Shown piece by piece: positions 25,035 to 34,671 of a DNA stretch of 64,000 bases. Made by a program: the position numbers and the translations under genes. The stretch is from the NCBI GenBank assembly GCA_050633585.1, contig JBOEGT010000036.1, positions 1 through 64,000 of the forward strand, written 5' to 3'. The stretch's first letter is position 1. Every line of letters begins with the position of its first letter. This stretch comes from CALKZN01 sp050633585. GTDB taxonomy: Bacteria > Pseudomonadota > Gammaproteobacteria > Arenicellales > Arenicellaceae. The notes beneath the pieces were generated by a model. It searched no databases and was not told the DNA's origin. It saw only the letters and a list, made by a program, of their open reading frames with translations.

Positions 25035-27200
25035 ATGACAAGCTATATCAAGAAAAATAACCTTTCAGTACATCCAGATTTAATTGAGCTGTTGGATAAT
25101 CATATATTGCCAGGGTTGTCTGTATCGGCAGAGCAAGTGTGGACAGGTTTTTCGAAATTAGTTGAAGAATTAACGCCAGTGAACAAATCGTTACTGGCTA
25201 AACGCGAAGCCTTGCAAACTCAAATTGATGAATGGCACACAGCGAACCCAAATGCCTTGCCGAATAACTTTCAAGCCTATAAAGCCTTCTTACAAGAGAT
25301 TGGCTATTTGGTTCCAGAAGGTGATGATTTTGCGGCGACCACAGAAAATGTTGATGCAGAAATTGCGAGTATTGCCGGGCCTCAATTAGTCGTTCCAGTG
25401 AATAACGCACGTTTTGCATTGAATGCCGCGAATGCGCGTTGGGGTAGTTTATATGATGCTTACTATGGTACAGACGTCATTGATGAAAACGAAGGACGTG
25501 AAAAAACAGCGGCATATAACCCCATGCGTGGTAAAGCTGTGATTCAAAAAGCCGCTGAATTTCTGGACCACTCTATTCCGTTGGCTCTTGGAAAGCATGC
25601 CGAAGTTGCGGACTATCACATTGTTGAAAATCAAGTCATTGTGACATTAGAAAATGGCTCAACCTCAATGTTAAGCAATCCGGAACAATTTATCGCCAGT
25701 AACCAAAACGGGGATAAATTAGAGCTGCTATTCGAGAAAAACAATTTGCATATTGAGGTCCAAATTGATCGAGATCATCCTATTGGTAAAGATTCGGCTG
25801 CGGGTGTTAAAGACATCGTGATTGAGTCAGCGATCAGTACCATTATGGATTGTGAAGACTCTGTTGCTGCTGTTGACGGTGAGGATAAAGCCTTGGTGTA
25901 CCGTAATTGGCTAGGCTTAATGAAAGGTGATTTACAAGAATCTTTTCAAAAAGGAGGTAAAACGATTACTCGTCAATTAAATCCAAATCGTACTTATACG
26001 GGTAAAGATGGAAATAAAGTGGAGTTACATGGCCGCAGTTTGTTATTGGTCAGGAACGTGGGTCATCTGATGACTAATCCTGCTATTTTGGACGGCCAAG
26101 GTAATCAAATTCCGGAAGGAATCATGGATGCGTTGTTCACGACGTTATGTGCGATGCATGACTTTAAAGATGATGCGCCTATTCACAATAGTCGTCAAAA
26201 AAGCATTTATATTGTTAAGCCAAAAATGCATGGACCGGATGAAGTGGCTTTTGCGAACACACTGTTTTCTCGAGTGGAAGATATGTTAGGTTTACCGCGC
26301 AATACAATGAAAATTGGTGTGATGGATGAAGAACGGCGCACGACAGTTAATTTGAAGGAATGTATTCGTGCGGTGAAAGAGCGTATTGTGTTTATTAACA
26401 CAGGGTTCTTGGATCGTACGGGTGATGAAATTCATACATCAATGCAAGCGGGCGCGTTCTTACCAAAAGAGCAAATCAAGCAAAAAACATGGATTCATGC
26501 CTATGAGGATTGGAATGTTGATACAGGCATTCAATGTGGTCTTCCTGGCGTCGCTCAAATCGGTAAAGGCATGTGGCCAAAGCCTGATGAAATGGCGCAA
26601 ATGTTGGTCGCGAAAATTGATCATCCGAAGGCTGGAGCTAATTGTGCTTGGGTGCCCTCACCGACAGGTGCCACATTGCATGCTACTCACTACCACCAAG
26701 TCGATGTTTTTGCGGTTCAACAAGCATTAGCAAAACGACAAAAAGCAAATGTAGATGATATTTTAACGGTACCATTGTTGGGTGATGTCAGTTTGACTCC
26801 CCAAGAAATACAAAATGAGTTAGATAACAACGCGCAAGGTATTTTAGGCTATGTTGTGAGGTGGATTGATCAAGGTGTCGGTTGTTCAAAAGTGCCGGAT
26901 ATCAGCAACGTGGGCTTAATGGAAGACCGTGCGACACTGCGTATTTCAAGTCAATTGCTAGCGAATTGGCTTGAACACGGCATTTGTTCAGAACAAGAGG
27001 TGATGGAAGCCATGAAGCGAATGGCTCGCATTGTTGATCAACAAAATGAAAAAGATGCGAGTTACCAGAAAATGGCACCAAACTTCAATGGCGTTGCATT
27101 TAAATCAGCGTGTTCTCTTGTGTTTGAAGGGGTGAGTCAACCGAGTGGTTATACTGAGCCATTGCTACATGCGTATCGCTTAGAGGCTAAAGCACAATAA
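25035..27200 (+). CDS. glcB: Malate synthase G
   Basis: 721 residues, nearly the length of E. coli GlcB (723). Clear family blocks include the catalytic region ESAISTIMDCEDSVAAVDGEDK, NRTYTGKDG, LLVRNVGHLMTNPAI, KIGVMDEERRTTVNL and GAFLPKEQIKQKTWI. It condenses glyoxylate with acetyl-CoA to malate. It is the first gene of a glc operon driven from the GlcC region; glcG follows 38 bases later. With GlcDEF it allows growth on glycolate without isocitrate lyase. Confidence 0.97.
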   Translation: MTSYIKKNNLSVHPDLIELLDNHILPGLSVSAEQVWTGFSKLVEELTPVNKSLLAKREALQTQIDEWHTANPNALPNNFQAYKAFLQEIGYLVPEGDDFAATTENVDAEIASIAGPQLVVPVNNARFALNAANARWGSLYDAYYGTDVIDENEGREKTAAYNPMRGKAVIQKAAEFLDHSIPLALGKHAEVADYHIVENQVIVTLENGSTSMLSNPEQFIASNQNGDKLELLFEKNNLHIEVQIDRDHPIGKDSAAGVKDIVIESAISTIMDCEDSVAAVDGEDKALVYRNWLGLMKGDLQESFQKGGKTITRQLNPNRTYTGKDGNKVELHGRSLLLVRNVGHLMTNPAILDGQGNQIPEGIMDALFTTLCAMHDFKDDAPIHNSRQKSIYIVKPKMHGPDEVAFANTLFSRVEDMLGLPRNTMKIGVMDEERRTTVNLKECIRAVKERIVFINTGFLDRTGDEIHTSMQAGAFLPKEQIKQKTWIHAYEDWNVDTGIQCGLPGVAQIGKGMWPKPDEMAQMLVAKIDHPKAGANCAWVPSPTGATLHATHYHQVDVFAVQQALAKRQKANVDDILTVPLLGDVSLTPQEIQNELDNNAQGILGYVVRWIDQGVGCSKVPDISNVGLMEDRATLRISSQLLANWLEHGICSEQEVMEAMKRMARIVDQQNEKDASYQKMAPNFNGVAFKSACSLVFEGVSQPSGYTEPLLHAYRLEAKAQ

Positions 27201-27238
27201 ACCGTTGAAGTATTAGACGATAAATAATTGAGGAAATT

Positions 27239-27667
27239 ATGATTTCAGTTAAACGATTAAGTATTGAAGATGCGCACATTTTACTAGCTGGCGCAAAAGC
27301 GAAAGCCGATGAAATTGGCGTGCCCATGTGCATTGCTATCACAGACGACTCAGGAAACCTAGTGGCATTTGAGCGCATGAATGGAGGCAAAGCACATAGT
27401 ATCCAGGTTTCGATGGATAAAGCGTTTACCGCCGGTTCTGCGCGAAAAGCAACCCACGAATATAATGCGGCTAATACGCCCGGAAGTTTAGCGTTTGGTA
27501 TTCACACTGAGTGTGGTGGCCGAATCAGTACGGTCGGTGGCGGATTACCTGTGCAGGTAGGTGATGACTTTGTTGGCGGTATTGGTGTGAGTTCGGGGAC
27601 TCCACAGCAAGATATGGACGTTGCCCAAGCCGGGCTTGAGTATTTTCTACATCAAACTAGCAGTTAA
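27239..27667 (+). CDS. glcG: GlcG/HbpS-family protein
   Basis: 142 residues, one GlcG/HbpS (formerly DUF336) domain: HILLAGAKAKADEIGVPMCIAITDDSGNLVAFERMNG, KAFTAGSARKAT, and the Gly-rich GGGLPVQVGDDFVGGIGVSSG. Some relatives bind heme or cobalamin; GlcG in the E. coli glc operon has no proven enzymatic role. A GAGGAAATT ribosome site precedes the ATG. The glcD start is 19 bases after its stop. Confidence 0.9.
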   Translation: MISVKRLSIEDAHILLAGAKAKADEIGVPMCIAITDDSGNLVAFERMNGGKAHSIQVSMDKAFTAGSARKATHEYNAANTPGSLAFGIHTECGGRISTVGGGLPVQVGDDFVGGIGVSSGTPQQDMDVAQAGLEYFLHQTSS

Positions 27668-27686
27668 CCATGATTATTTAAAGACT

Positions 27687-29189
27687 ATGAATGAAACGCT
27701 TACAGAGAAAACAGCGGTAAATCAGGATAAATTGGCGGCACGTTTTCGTCAATTTATGGATCCCGACTATGTCATTACTGACGCCGAAACACAGAAAGTG
27801 TATGAGTGTGATGGTTTAGCGGCATATTGTGAACTACCGATGGTGACCGTGTTGCCTGAAACGGTTGAACAAGTACAAAAAATCATGCGCATTTGTCATG
27901 AAAATGCGGTGCCTGTTGTGGCTCGTGGTGCGGGTACTGGCTTATCGGCGGGGGCGACTCCGAATGACTGCGGCGTATTACTGTCTTTAGCAAAATTTAA
28001 TCAAATTTTAGACATAGACACTGAAGCACGTTTGGCGCGTCTTCAGCCTGGTGTGAGAAATCTAGCCGTCAGCGAAGCAGCGGCTGAATATGGTTTGTAT
28101 TATGCGCCTGATCCGTCATCACAGATCGCATGCTCAATTGGAGGTAATGTCGCTGAAAACGCAGGCGGTGTGCATTGTTTAAAATATGGTTTAACCGTAC
28201 ATAATATAGTCAAAGTGCAAATGATCACCGTCGATGGAGAGCTCATTGAGTTAGGCAATGAGGGCTTAGACAGCTATGGTATGGACCTTTTAGCGCTAAT
28301 CCATGGATCAGAAGGTTTGTTGGGTGTAGTGACTGAAGTGACCGTGAGGCTTTTGCCGACACCTGAAAAAGCACAAGTTGTGCTTGCTGGGTTTGACTCG
28401 GTAACAACGGCGGGTGACGCGGTTGCCAAAGTCATTGAGGAAGGTATCATTCCTGGTGGTTTAGAAATGATGGATAGTTTTGCCATCATTGCGGCAGATG
28501 ATTTTGCCAAAGCAGGCTATCCTCGTGATGCTAAAGCGCTTTTATTATGTGAAATCGATGGTACCGTTGAAGAAGTCGATCAATACATTGATCAAGTAGC
28601 GAAATTGTTTAAAAAGCTAGGAGCCACTTCGGTTCAAATTTCCCAAGATGAAGCGCAACGTATGTTGTTTTGGAAAGGCCGGAAATCGGCATTTCCAGCT
28701 GTGGGAAGAATTTCACCAGACTATTATTGTATGGATGGCACCATCCCACGAGGAGAGCTGTCTACTGTGTTATCTGAAATTGATCGCTTGTCTCAAGAAT
28801 ATGGTTTAAGAGTAGCCAATGTATTTCATGCGGGAGATGGTAATTTACATCCGTTGATTTTATTTGATAGCAGTGTGCCAGGAGAGTTTGAAAAAACGGA
28901 AGAGTTTGGCGGTCGTATTTTAGAAGCATGCGTCGCAGCAGGGGGCTGTATCACTGGAGAGCATGGCGTTGGATTAGAAAAAATTCGTCAAATGGCTGTG
29001 CAATTCAATGATCAAGAAATTACACAATTTCATGCTATTAAAAATGCCTTTGATCCCGTTGGTACGTTGAACCCAGGAAAAGGCATTCCAACACTTAAAC
29101 GTTGTCAAGAATATCGTTCGATACGTGCTGGCAAGGAGACGTTGTCTTGCGGACATGAAGCGCACATCGAAGGAGCACACCATGCCTGA
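27687..29189 (+). CDS. glcD: Glycolate oxidase FAD-linked subunit GlcD
   Basis: 500 residues from the ATG at 27687 (E. coli GlcD 499). The longer reading frame from 27621 would run into glcG and is rejected. FAD-binding PCMH motif PVVARGAGTGLSAGATP (about 85-101), GGNVAENAGGVHCLKYG, and the C-terminal FAD-oxidase domain with FHAGDGNLHPLILFD and ITGEHGVGLEKI. Oxidises glycolate (and D-lactate) to glyoxylate (pyruvate) with GlcE and GlcF at the membrane. Its end overlaps glcE by 8 bases. Confidence 0.95.
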   Translation: MNETLTEKTAVNQDKLAARFRQFMDPDYVITDAETQKVYECDGLAAYCELPMVTVLPETVEQVQKIMRICHENAVPVVARGAGTGLSAGATPNDCGVLLSLAKFNQILDIDTEARLARLQPGVRNLAVSEAAAEYGLYYAPDPSSQIACSIGGNVAENAGGVHCLKYGLTVHNIVKVQMITVDGELIELGNEGLDSYGMDLLALIHGSEGLLGVVTEVTVRLLPTPEKAQVVLAGFDSVTTAGDAVAKVIEEGIIPGGLEMMDSFAIIAADDFAKAGYPRDAKALLLCEIDGTVEEVDQYIDQVAKLFKKLGATSVQISQDEAQRMLFWKGRKSAFPAVGRISPDYYCMDGTIPRGELSTVLSEIDRLSQEYGLRVANVFHAGDGNLHPLILFDSSVPGEFEKTEEFGGRILEACVAAGGCITGEHGVGLEKIRQMAVQFNDQEITQFHAIKNAFDPVGTLNPGKGIPTLKRCQEYRSIRAGKETLSCGHEAHIEGAHHA

Positions 29190-30273
29190 TATTAGCCAAC
29201 AATTAATTGACCAAATCAATGCCGCGACAGCGGATAAAACCCCTACTCGTATTCAAGGTGGCGGTACTAAATTAGGGCTTGGTCGAGTGATTAACACGGA
29301 AGAAAGCCTTATTTCCACGCAAGGTCATAGCGGGATTGTTGAATATAAGCCGGTTGAATTAATCATGACTGTTCGCGGCGGGACGACATTAGCTGAAATA
29401 GATGCTGAATTAGCGAAAAATAACCAAATGTTAGCGTGTGACCCCCGTCGATACGATGGTAAAGCAACGATTGCTGGGTCACTTGCTACGAATCAGTCTG
29501 GCCATGCAAGGCCTTGGTTTGGATCCTTAAGGGATCATGTATTAGGCATCAAATTGATCAATGGGCACGGAGAACATTTACGTTTTGGTGGCCAGGTGAT
29601 GAAAAACGTTGCGGGCTATGATGTGTCACGTTTGCAAGCTGGTGCGATGGGAGCTTTTGGGTTAATTTCTGAAGTGAGCTTCAAAGTATTACCTCGACTT
29701 GAAAGTAGTGTGTCATTGAGTCAGTCTATTGATCCTCAAGAGGCTCTAGCCCTGATGAATAAGTTGGCCGGAACATCGAAACCAATTACTGCGGCTAGCT
29801 GGATAGATGGGCGTATCTATATTCGTATCGAAGGGCCTAGAAAAGCGGTGGATGCTACCAGCAAACAATGGCAATCTGAATATGGTTTGGCGTGCCTTGA
29901 TGAGCCTGATGCAGTCACTCTATGGCAGTCTTTGCGTGAACATAAGCATGTGTTCTTTGAGGGTACGGAAGATGAAAAGACATTATGGAAATTTTCAGTT
30001 AATGCGGCGGCAAGCCATATTTCACCCGAACAACATTGGGCATTCGATTGGTGTGGATCACAACGCTGGTTGATAGGGGAGTTCTCTCTCGAAGAGCTAG
30101 CTGAGCATGCTAAAAGAATGGGAGGTACTGTTCAACACTACAGTGGGGGTGATCGTGACCATGATTTAGCCTTGCCACAAAACGAGGCAGTCAAACAGAT
30201 AATGATCAACTTAAAGAGATCATTTGATCCTGAAAATATCTTTAACCGCGGCCGTTTATACAGCTGGCTCTAA
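29182..30273 (+). CDS. glcE: Glycolate oxidase subunit GlcE
   Basis: 363 residues from the ATG at 29182, chosen because AAGGAG lies 7 bases before it; an upstream in-frame start at 29125 would overlap glcD far more. FAD-binding half: IQGGGTKLGLG, TVRGGTTLAEIDAELA, GSLATNQSGHARPWFGSLRDHVLGI and GGQVMKNVAGYDVSRLQAGAMGAFG. The C-terminus LKRSFDPENIFNRGRLY is typical. It is the second flavin subunit of the glycolate oxidase complex. glcF follows after 20 bases. Confidence 0.94.
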   Translation: MPDISQQLIDQINAATADKTPTRIQGGGTKLGLGRVINTEESLISTQGHSGIVEYKPVELIMTVRGGTTLAEIDAELAKNNQMLACDPRRYDGKATIAGSLATNQSGHARPWFGSLRDHVLGIKLINGHGEHLRFGGQVMKNVAGYDVSRLQAGAMGAFGLISEVSFKVLPRLESSVSLSQSIDPQEALALMNKLAGTSKPITAASWIDGRIYIRIEGPRKAVDATSKQWQSEYGLACLDEPDAVTLWQSLREHKHVFFEGTEDEKTLWKFSVNAAASHISPEQHWAFDWCGSQRWLIGEFSLEELAEHAKRMGGTVQHYSGGDRDHDLALPQNEAVKQIMINLKRSFDPENIFNRGRLYSWL

Positions 30274-30293
30274 AACTGATTGAAGGCAATACT

Positions 30294-31523
30294 ATGCATA
30301 CTGAACTACACCCTGAGCTAGTAAATAACCCAAAGGCTGAAGATGCGAAAAGCATCATCGAAGCCTGTGTACACTGCGGTTTTTGTACAGCGACGTGCCC
30401 GACTTATCAGCATTTTAATGATGAGCGTGATGGACCACGAGGGCGTATTTACTTGATCAAGCAATTGCTTGAAACCAACGAAGTGACAGAAAAGACCCAG
30501 ACACATTTAGATCGTTGCCTCACGTGTCGTAGTTGTGAAACGACTTGTCCATCTGGCGTGCAGTACGGGCGTTTGGTTGATATTGGTAAAGGGATGGTTG
30601 AAGAAAAAGTATCCCGTGGTGTTATGGATACTCTGTCTCGCTGGATGCTGCGTAAGCTCTTACCTTATCCAAAGCGCTTTGGTATTTTTCTGCGGTTGGG
30701 CCAGTTATTTAGGCCGTTGATGATTGGGCCGTTGAGTGTGATTGCCAAAAAAGTACCACAGAAGCAAAAACATACTCCTTGGCCGTCCACAAGCCATCCC
30801 CGCCGAATGCTAGCGTTAGCAGGCTGTGCGCAAAGTGTTGCAACGCCGAATACTAATCAAGCCACGGCAAGAGTATTAGATAAATTAGGTATTACCTTAG
30901 TAGAAGAGCCGAATGCAGGGTGTTGCGGAGCTGTGGATTATCATCTTGGTGCGCATGATGATGGATTAAATGCCATGCGCAAAAATATTGATGCGTGGTG
31001 GCCAGCTGTTGAAGCAGGGGCTGAAGCGTTAGTGATGACAGCTTCAGGCTGCGGAGTCATGGTTGAAGAGTATGCTGAGCTGTTTGCGAATGATGCTGAA
31101 TATGCTGAAAAAGCAAAGCGTATTTCAGCAATGACAAAAGATATCAGTCAAATTTTAGAAAACGAAGATTTGACGCAGTTAGGCCTTGATCAAGCCAAAT
31201 TCAGAGAGATTAAAACAGCGGTTCATTGCCCTTGTACATTGCAGCATGGAATGAAGTTGACGAATAATGTCGATAACATTCTTGAAAAAGTCGGCGTGCC
31301 GCTTGCAAATACGAAAGAAAGGCATATGTGTTGTGGTTCCGCTGGCACATATTCCGTCTTGCAGTCTGAAACAGCGGGAGAGTTATTGAATAAAAAACTC
31401 ACCGCATTAACGGTGGATGATCCTGATCAAATTGTCACGTCTAATGTTGGTTGTCAGTTGCATTTGAATACGAAATCAACAGTCCCAGTGAAGCATTGGA
31501 TAGAATTGCTTGATCAAGGCTGA
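30294..31523 (+). CDS. glcF: Glycolate oxidase iron-sulfur subunit GlcF
   Basis: 409 residues. Two 4Fe-4S motifs, CVHCGFCTATCP and CLTCRSCETTCP, in the first 90 residues, then two CCG domains (GCCGAVDYH, TASGCG; CPCTLQH, HMCCGSAGTYSVLQ) that hold further Fe-S clusters. GlcF passes electrons from the GlcD/GlcE flavins to the quinone pool. Family length and order (D-E-F) are conserved with E. coli. Confidence 0.96.
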   Translation: MHTELHPELVNNPKAEDAKSIIEACVHCGFCTATCPTYQHFNDERDGPRGRIYLIKQLLETNEVTEKTQTHLDRCLTCRSCETTCPSGVQYGRLVDIGKGMVEEKVSRGVMDTLSRWMLRKLLPYPKRFGIFLRLGQLFRPLMIGPLSVIAKKVPQKQKHTPWPSTSHPRRMLALAGCAQSVATPNTNQATARVLDKLGITLVEEPNAGCCGAVDYHLGAHDDGLNAMRKNIDAWWPAVEAGAEALVMTASGCGVMVEEYAELFANDAEYAEKAKRISAMTKDISQILENEDLTQLGLDQAKFREIKTAVHCPCTLQHGMKLTNNVDNILEKVGVPLANTKERHMCCGSAGTYSVLQSETAGELLNKKLTALTVDDPDQIVTSNVGCQLHLNTKSTVPVKHWIELLDQG

Positions 31524-31545
31524 GAGGCGTGCAAATACTAAATTC

Positions 31546-31974
31546 ATGAGAAATCATTCACACATGCTAAGCCGTAGCCAACAACTTGAAAGCTCAAGCC
31601 TAGGATTTTTGGTCGGTTTTGCAGGCTTGCTTGTATTTCAATTACTGGGTGAAGTGCTTGTTAGACTCATGGGGCTGCCTGTACCAGGTCCTGTCATCGG
31701 TTTACTGTTCTTGTTGATCTTTTTGTTGTGGAGAAAGTGGCGAAAGCTAAGTGAACCAGAATCATTATTGAGTACTTCATCAATGTTGTTAACACATTTG
31801 TCGTTGTTATTTGTTCCAGCTGGGGTCGGCATTATTACCCATATAGATAGAATTAAAACGCAGTGGTTATCCATTTCAGTTGCATTAGTTTTCGCATCAT
31901 TCATCACATTATTTGTCACCGCATGGAGTTTGAAGTGGTTAATTCGTTTAATGAATAAACGAGAACCAGAATAG
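31546..31974 (+). CDS. lrgA: LrgA/CidA-family membrane protein
   Basis: 142 residues from the ATG at 31546 (an ATG at 31564 is also possible; the frame opens earlier, inside the end of glcF). Four membrane segments with the family motifs VFQLLGEVLVRLMGLPVPGPVIGLLFLLIFL and LFVPAGVGIITHIDRI. LrgA works with LrgB. Bacterial LrgAB pairs import pyruvate in Bacillus and Streptococcus, and the plant LrgAB fusion PLGG1 moves glycolate/glycerate. Placed right behind glcF, 22 bases away, it probably moves glycolate, glycerate or related acids (inference). Confidence 0.9.
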   Translation: MRNHSHMLSRSQQLESSSLGFLVGFAGLLVFQLLGEVLVRLMGLPVPGPVIGLLFLLIFLLWRKWRKLSEPESLLSTSSMLLTHLSLLFVPAGVGIITHIDRIKTQWLSISVALVFASFITLFVTAWSLKWLIRLMNKREPE

Positions 31975-32044
31975 TGAATGTTAAGCCGATGTTATTTCAG
32001 TCCAAGTTATTACTGTCGTTACTTTAGAAAAAGCGAGGCCGAAC

Positions 32045-32764
32045 GTGGAAAAAGCAAACCTTGATGTATTGTGGGTATATTTATCTACCTCTCCTTTGGC
32101 CGGGCTGACAGTGACTCTTGTTGCTTATTTATTGGCTTATGGCTTACAAAAGAAAACGCAATCACACCCTTTAGCCAATACAGTTCTCGTCTCAGTGGTC
32201 ATTATTCTGATAACACTGCAATTAACGAAAACGTCGTATGAAGACTATTTTGAAGGTGCTCAATTCATTCACTTTTTATTGGGCCCAGCGACAGTTGCGC
32301 TTGCCGTGCCGCTCTATCGGCAGCTCGATGATGTAAAGCAATATTTATTGCCTATTTTTTTATCGGTGTCCATAGGTATCACTGCTGGAACCGTATCTGT
32401 TGTGGGCATTTCAAAATTGCTTGGCGCTGATCTGGCTACACAAATGTCGTTATCCGTGCGATCTGTGACCGCACCTGTAGCCATGGGAATTGCCGAGAAA
32501 ATAGGAGGCATTGCGTCATTGTCTGTTGTCATGGTGCTAATCACCGGTATCTTGGGTGCAATGTTTGGTGGGAAAATTTTGCGATTGGCTGGCATAAAAA
32601 GTGACATGATGATTGCGATCGCAATGGGCAATAATTCTCATGGCATTGGCACAGCCAGAGCATTTACTATTAATCAGCGCAAAGGCGCTTACGCGGCATT
32701 AGCGATGGCATTAGCGGTCATTTTAAATGCCATTATGTTGCCTTGGTTAGTCACTATCATTTAA
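32045..32764 (+). CDS. lrgB: LrgB/CidB-family membrane protein
   Basis: 239 residues starting at a GTG with GAGG six bases before it. Many membrane helices. Motifs: LLGPATVALAVPLYRQL, SVRSVTAPVAMGIAEKIGG, ITGILGAMFG and GNNSHGIGTARAF are the LrgB signature. It forms the membrane transporter with LrgA. In E. coli the glc operon ends with the permease GlcA; here LrgAB occupies that place. Confidence 0.93.
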   Translation: MEKANLDVLWVYLSTSPLAGLTVTLVAYLLAYGLQKKTQSHPLANTVLVSVVIILITLQLTKTSYEDYFEGAQFIHFLLGPATVALAVPLYRQLDDVKQYLLPIFLSVSIGITAGTVSVVGISKLLGADLATQMSLSVRSVTAPVAMGIAEKIGGIASLSVVMVLITGILGAMFGGKILRLAGIKSDMMIAIAMGNNSHGIGTARAFTINQRKGAYAALAMALAVILNAIMLPWLVTII

Positions 32765-32783
32765 CGTCATTAGGGAAATTTTA

Positions 32784-33866
32784 ATGCACAATATGCAAGT
32801 TATCACTGACATCAGTATTCGGCCCATACTTCTTCCAATGGTCGAACCGCACAGAACGGCTAGTGGAGTGATTAACGAGTCTCCGTTAATACTCATCGAT
32901 ATAATGACCAATGAAGGTGTTGTTGGCCATGGTGTGTTGTTCACTTATACACAGCTGGCTTTGCGTTCCATTGCAGAGTTCTTAGATAGCCTAAAAGCGT
33001 TATTAATAGGTGAAGTGCTGGCGCCTTTAAATGTGTCACAACGCCTACTAGAAAAGTTTCGTTTATTGGGCACCCAAGGCTTTGTAGGCATGGCTTTAGC
33101 CGGCATTGATATGGCGATGTGGGATGCATTAGCTCGATCAAAACAACAATCTTTAGTGGCGGCATTAGGGGGGGAACATACACCTACTCCTGTTTATGGT
33201 GCAGTGGGTTTCGATGGTGAAAAATGTAGTGCTCACCAAGCAGAGCACTGGGCAAAGCAAGGTTTTAAAGGCGTCAAAGCGAAAATTGGGTATGCTTCTG
33301 TTAACGAAGATATAGCGGTTGTGCGTGCTATGCGTCAAGCAGTTGGGCCTGATGTTTCAATCATGGTGGATTATAATCAAAGCTTGTCACCTGCTGACGC
33401 GATTCATCGTTCTCAACAACTAGATCAAGAAGGCCTTACATGGATTGAAGAGCCTACATTAGCGCATAATTTTACGGGTCATGGCCACATTTCCAATAAC
33501 ACTCGCACGACTATTCAATGTGGTGAGAATTGGTGGGGTATCCAAGATGTGCAGCATGCAATTGATGCGAAGGCATCTGATTATTTCATGCTGGATGCAA
33601 TGAAGATTGGTGGAGTGACTGGATGGATGAAGGCTGCGGCAATGGCTGAAGCGGTGAATGTACCTGTGTCGAGCCATTTGTGGTCAGAGCTAAGCGCGAG
33701 TTTACTGTCGTGTTCTGCTACAGCCAATTGGTTGGAATATTGTGATTGGTGGAGTCCTCTTCTTCAACAACCTTTAATGATTGACAATGGCATGGCAATA
33801 CCGAATGAAGAGGTTGGCAGTGGCATTGAGTGGAATGAAGCGATTGTTGATCAATATAAATGTTAA
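32784..33866 (+). CDS. Enolase-superfamily enzyme, mandelate racemase type
   Basis: 360 residues. N-terminal capping domain, then an alpha/beta barrel with the superfamily metal and catalytic set: KAKIG (KxK), MVDYNQ (Asp), WIEEP (Glu), QCGENW (Glu), LDAMKIGG (Asp) and SSHLWSE (His). The KxK plus His/Asp dyad puts it in the mandelate racemase subgroup, whose members racemise or dehydrate alpha-hydroxy acids. It follows lrgB by 19 bases. The likely role is acting on a 2-hydroxy acid handled by this operon, but the substrate is not deducible. Confidence 0.88.
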   Translation: MHNMQVITDISIRPILLPMVEPHRTASGVINESPLILIDIMTNEGVVGHGVLFTYTQLALRSIAEFLDSLKALLIGEVLAPLNVSQRLLEKFRLLGTQGFVGMALAGIDMAMWDALARSKQQSLVAALGGEHTPTPVYGAVGFDGEKCSAHQAEHWAKQGFKGVKAKIGYASVNEDIAVVRAMRQAVGPDVSIMVDYNQSLSPADAIHRSQQLDQEGLTWIEEPTLAHNFTGHGHISNNTRTTIQCGENWWGIQDVQHAIDAKASDYFMLDAMKIGGVTGWMKAAAMAEAVNVPVSSHLWSELSASLLSCSATANWLEYCDWWSPLLQQPLMIDNGMAIPNEEVGSGIEWNEAIVDQYKC

Positions 33867-33879
33867 CTGACAAAAAATA

Positions 33880-34671
33880 ATGATGCCGAAGTTTTGCGCG
33901 AATCTAAGTACCCTTTTTACTGAATATGATTTTTTGGATCGTTTTGAGATAGCATCTGACGCTGGATTTGAAGCGGTAGAGTGCCAGTTTCCTTATGCTG
34001 AATCTGCTCAGGATATTCAGCAACGCTTGCTTGCGAACGATCTACAGTTAATTTTGCACAACTTTCCTGCAGGTGATTGGGATGCTGGAGAGAGAGGGAT
34101 TGCCTGCTTGCCAGACAGAGTTGACGATTTTAAGGCGGGTGTAGATCAAGCAATTGAATATGCTAGCCTTTTAGGCTGTAGAAAACTGAATGTCTTAGCC
34201 GGGCTTGCGCCTGAAAGTATTTCTCCAGAGGAATTGACACAGACATTATTAAGCAACCTTCGTTATGCCGCAAACCAGCTAAAGCCATATGGTATTGATT
34301 TGCTGATCGAAGCCATCAACACACAAGATGTTCCTGGTTTTTTTGTCAACAACACTCAACAGGTTTTGGCATTGATTCATAATCTATCCCTTCAACACGA
34401 TAATGTGTTTATGCAATATGATATTTATCACATGCAAATTATGGAAGGTAATTTAACTCGAACGATAAGCGATAACCTGAGCCAAATTCGCCATATTCAA
34501 TTAGCCGATAATCCCTTACGCCAAGAACCAGGCACTGGGGAAATTAATTTTGATTTTTTACTGCAAACAATAGATCAACTGGGCTATCAAGGATGGATTG
34601 GTTGTGAGTATTTCCCCAAAAATGACACGATAAGCGGTTTATCGTGGATGGAGAATTATTCTTCTAAGTAA
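33880..34671 (+). CDS. hyi: Hydroxypyruvate isomerase family protein
   Basis: 263 residues, a TIM-barrel of the xylose-isomerase-like type. Hyi/OtnI features: FCANLSTLFTEYDFLDRFEIASDAGFEAVECQFPY, NFPAGDWDAGERGIACLP, IEAINTQDVPGFF, QYDIYHMQIMEGNL and EPGTGEINF. Hyi interconverts hydroxypyruvate and tartronate semialdehyde; OtnI is a close relative acting on 2-oxotetronate. It starts 13 bases after the enolase-type gene and converges with the reductase gene, overlapping it by 16 bases. Confidence 0.88.
   Translation: MMPKFCANLSTLFTEYDFLDRFEIASDAGFEAVECQFPYAESAQDIQQRLLANDLQLILHNFPAGDWDAGERGIACLPDRVDDFKAGVDQAIEYASLLGCRKLNVLAGLAPESISPEELTQTLLSNLRYAANQLKPYGIDLLIEAINTQDVPGFFVNNTQQVLALIHNLSLQHDNVFMQYDIYHMQIMEGNLTRTISDNLSQIRHIQLADNPLRQEPGTGEINFDFLLQTIDQLGYQGWIGCEYFPKNDTISGLSWMENYSSK

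Noticed and set aside
27621..27686. Longer N-terminus for GlcD starting inside glcG
   Set aside because: The extra residues are the out-of-frame end of glcG; the ATG at 27687 gives the family length.
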